Below are positions 63,061 through 64,000 of a stretch of DNA of 64,000 nt, piece by piece. Each line of letters begins with the position of its first letter. The first letter of the stretch is position 1. Under the pieces are notes generated by a model. The model was not told the DNA's origin. It worked only from the letters and a program-made list of their open reading frames with translations, and did no database searches. A program made the translations under genes and the position numbers. This DNA comes from Notospermus geniculatus. Its lineage: Eukaryota > Nemertea > Pilidiophora > Heteronemertea > Lineidae. The stretch spans positions 91,300 to 155,299 of the forward strand of contig NMRB01000521.1 in the NCBI GenBank assembly GCA_002633025.1, given 5' to 3'.

Positions 63061-64000
63061 CTGCAAAGAATAAGAAAGGAAAGCTCAATTAACTCAACCG
63101 GATTGATTTTCTCTTTTTCTTCCAGATCTCGGATGAATGTACGTAAAGGATTGGCCACACGGAGGGTGGAGCCAGTTGCCACAAGAGTGTGCCATATCAC
63201 TTGGTAGCAGCTGTTAGGGCACTGTTCCGTGAAGCTCAGTATCTGTCCCAACCAGAAAACCCGAAAGAACACAGAAGTCTTAGAGGTGATGTCCTTCTCA
63301 GTGAGTCTTTGTGTAATTTCACCTATGCAGCCACTGAATCTATGAAGACTTATCTGGGTGGCTTCATTGCAAAGGACAGTGTCGCTATAACTCCCATATA
63401 TGTTACAGAACAGGAAAGATGTGACAAAGAAGGCGTCCAAGCCATGACCAAGGATCAGATCAGGAGGAAGATTTATGAAGCTCTAGAGGAACTTCATTCC
63501 TCTGAACATGCCGACATTTCTGAGCTCATGGAAGATGATTTCAGAAAGTCAGTCAGCAAAAGGACAAAGGCTGATTATATTGATTTTTACAATGAACTTG
63601 TTCAGAACATTTCAGACATTGGTGCCGTGGACACTGATGAATCGGGAGTACTGGATGACACAACTGCGGACGAAGATTAAATAGACTTGTGATGCATGAA
63701 CCTTCTTCATAATGCCATCCTTTCTTTTACAGAAACAATCGTCCCGCTTCTTCTTATTGTTGATGTAGTCGGTGCATATGGGCCCGGTCTTGTGGTTCTT
63801 GGGTGCGTTCCCCTTTACTCTACCTGCAATATACATGATGCAGAAGTTATTCTTTCTCCACTAACTTGAACTTTGTATAGGCCTAGGCCTAGTATCTTAA
63901 TAAATGATCATTGTAATTAATCATTCTTACGACTTTTTGTTGAATCTTCATCTACATCCACCTCGATATGGCCGTGCTGAGGATTCTTGAGGACTGCTGG
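62419..64000 (-). CDS. MADS-box plus PHD-finger protein (3 exons seen, 5' end outside the window)
   Basis: Exons: 64000-63931 (partial), 63823-63702 and 63060-62419. Donor AGTC|GTAAGA joins acceptor TTGCAG|GTAGAG in phase 1. Donor AAGAAG|GTTCAT joins TTTGCAG|GCCAGA in phase 0. Across the second joint runs a MADS-box: DYINNKKKRDDCFCKRKDGI, then MKK joined to ARQLSSLTGAKVSV, then NVYEFYSHPEL. This is the order of SRF-type MADS domains (DNA binding and dimerisation). Next comes a basic Ser/Pro/Ala-rich linker with a duplicated RPQPSAALG. The C-terminal PHD-like finger is CSVC ... CDEPNC ... HARC ... CPKH, with the last ligand His instead of Cys. PHD fingers usually read histone tails. It presumably acts in the nucleus. 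Stop TAA at 62419. Confidence 0.8.
63126..63680 (+). CDS. Last exon of the transposase-like gene
   Basis: Acceptor TTTTTCTTCCAG at 63125, in phase 0 with 62091. It begins ISDECT then TAA (63144-63146). In the same frame it continues to VPYHLVAAVRALFREAQYLS, HRSLRGDVLLSESLCNFTYA, IYVTEQE and an acidic end DTDESGVLDDTTADED, stop 63678. The TAA looks like a nonsense change. Confidence 0.6.
63702..63823 (-). CDS. MADS exon (N-terminal half of the MADS-box)
   Basis: 122 bp: two bases completing Arg, then RVKGNAPKNHKTGPICTDYI and NNKKKRDDCFCKRKDGIMKK. KRK-x-GIMKK is the MADS basic/helix signature. It lies 22 bp beyond the stop of the opposite-strand gene. Confidence 0.8.

Larger units (their letters stand above)
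59607..63680 (+). pseudogene. Transposase-like zinc-finger gene, disrupted
   Basis: Blocks are 59607-60906, 60909-61065, 61311-62091 and 63126-63680. Protein landmarks in order: CTTCVDTF; VPPGIVRVVIDNEQIVGKRY (a D in a beta-strand context, residue about 250); zinc ribbon CTKCGADNAISSRVCTNC (about 370-387); HWIFMECDGG; a C2H2-like finger CNRCNQSF...H; VVLPGLLHLEMN; DHHKTWQ; LFYGRIHP; GGGACLEEANKDAKSW. Asp, Asp and Glu in ID-N, CDG and LEMN could form a DDE-type triad, which is inference. Lesions: frameshift near 60905-60911, a MITE at 61066-61305, and TAA at 63144. The intron 62092-63125 (AAG|GTACGA ... TTCTTCCAG) holds the last exon of an opposite-strand gene. The ATG follows an acceptor-like TTCTTTTTTAG, so an upstream exon is possible. 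Confidence 0.65.

Noticed and set aside
62899-63207. Plus ORF crossing 63126
   Set aside because: Reads through an intron and the antisense of the MADS exon; wrong phase after the acceptor.

Overview
The window is animal nuclear DNA. It has AT-rich intergenic sequence, spliced genes with GT-AG introns, tRNA-derived repeats, Penelope-like retroelement parts, many short inverted-repeat DNA transposons and minisatellites. The palindromes GTAGGCCTAC and TACCGGTA recur throughout. Together these suggest a marine invertebrate, but I cannot name the phylum from sequence alone. There are two assembly gaps (17751-18747 and 46959-46971) and a single N at 33865. No ordinary housekeeping gene is complete here. 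The window is accessory, transposon-dense DNA.

Layout. 0-5 kb: an inverted-repeat element with eight CCAATATTGG boxes, a long hairpin, and a Penelope-like element (GIY-YIG endonuclease remnant, inverted terminal repeats, 16-bp target duplication). 5.9-14.2 kb: two members of an unrecognised intronless gene family (+ at 6395, - at 14161) on either side of a 2.6-kb element packed with AGGTCA sites. 15-24 kb: decayed transposon genes, an assembly gap, a transposase with a downstream accessory ORF, and a broken viral/phage-type deoxynucleotide monophosphate kinase relic. 24-34 kb: minisatellites, MITEs and a tRNA-derived SINE, with no convincing gene. 34.5-40.2 kb: a whole DNA transposon with matching ends and a five-exon transposase-like gene that carries one stop and one homopolymer frameshift. 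41.4-42.5 kb: a third member of the intronless family. 42.5-59 kb: almost entirely foldback elements, including a 1.7-kb one, plus an isolated exon at about 50 kb that is paralogous to one at about 6 kb. 59.2-64 kb: a transposase-like gene on + interdigitated with a spliced MADS-box plus PHD-finger gene on -.

How they fit together. The strongest unusual signals are: (1) the MADS-box/PHD gene, whose exons lie inside introns of an opposite-strand transposase-like gene and vice versa; (2) a 240-bp MITE inserted in an exon of that transposase-like gene, whose removal with one 5-bp target copy restores the reading frame; (3) three Penelope-derived units, two with no ORF, each an inverted pair of hammerhead-like motifs flanked by a 14-16-bp target duplication; (4) the three-member orphan family; and (5) the kinase relic. 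Intron-exon joints were worked out by hand from splice consensus, reading phase and paralogue agreement. Family names come from remembered motifs, not from a search.
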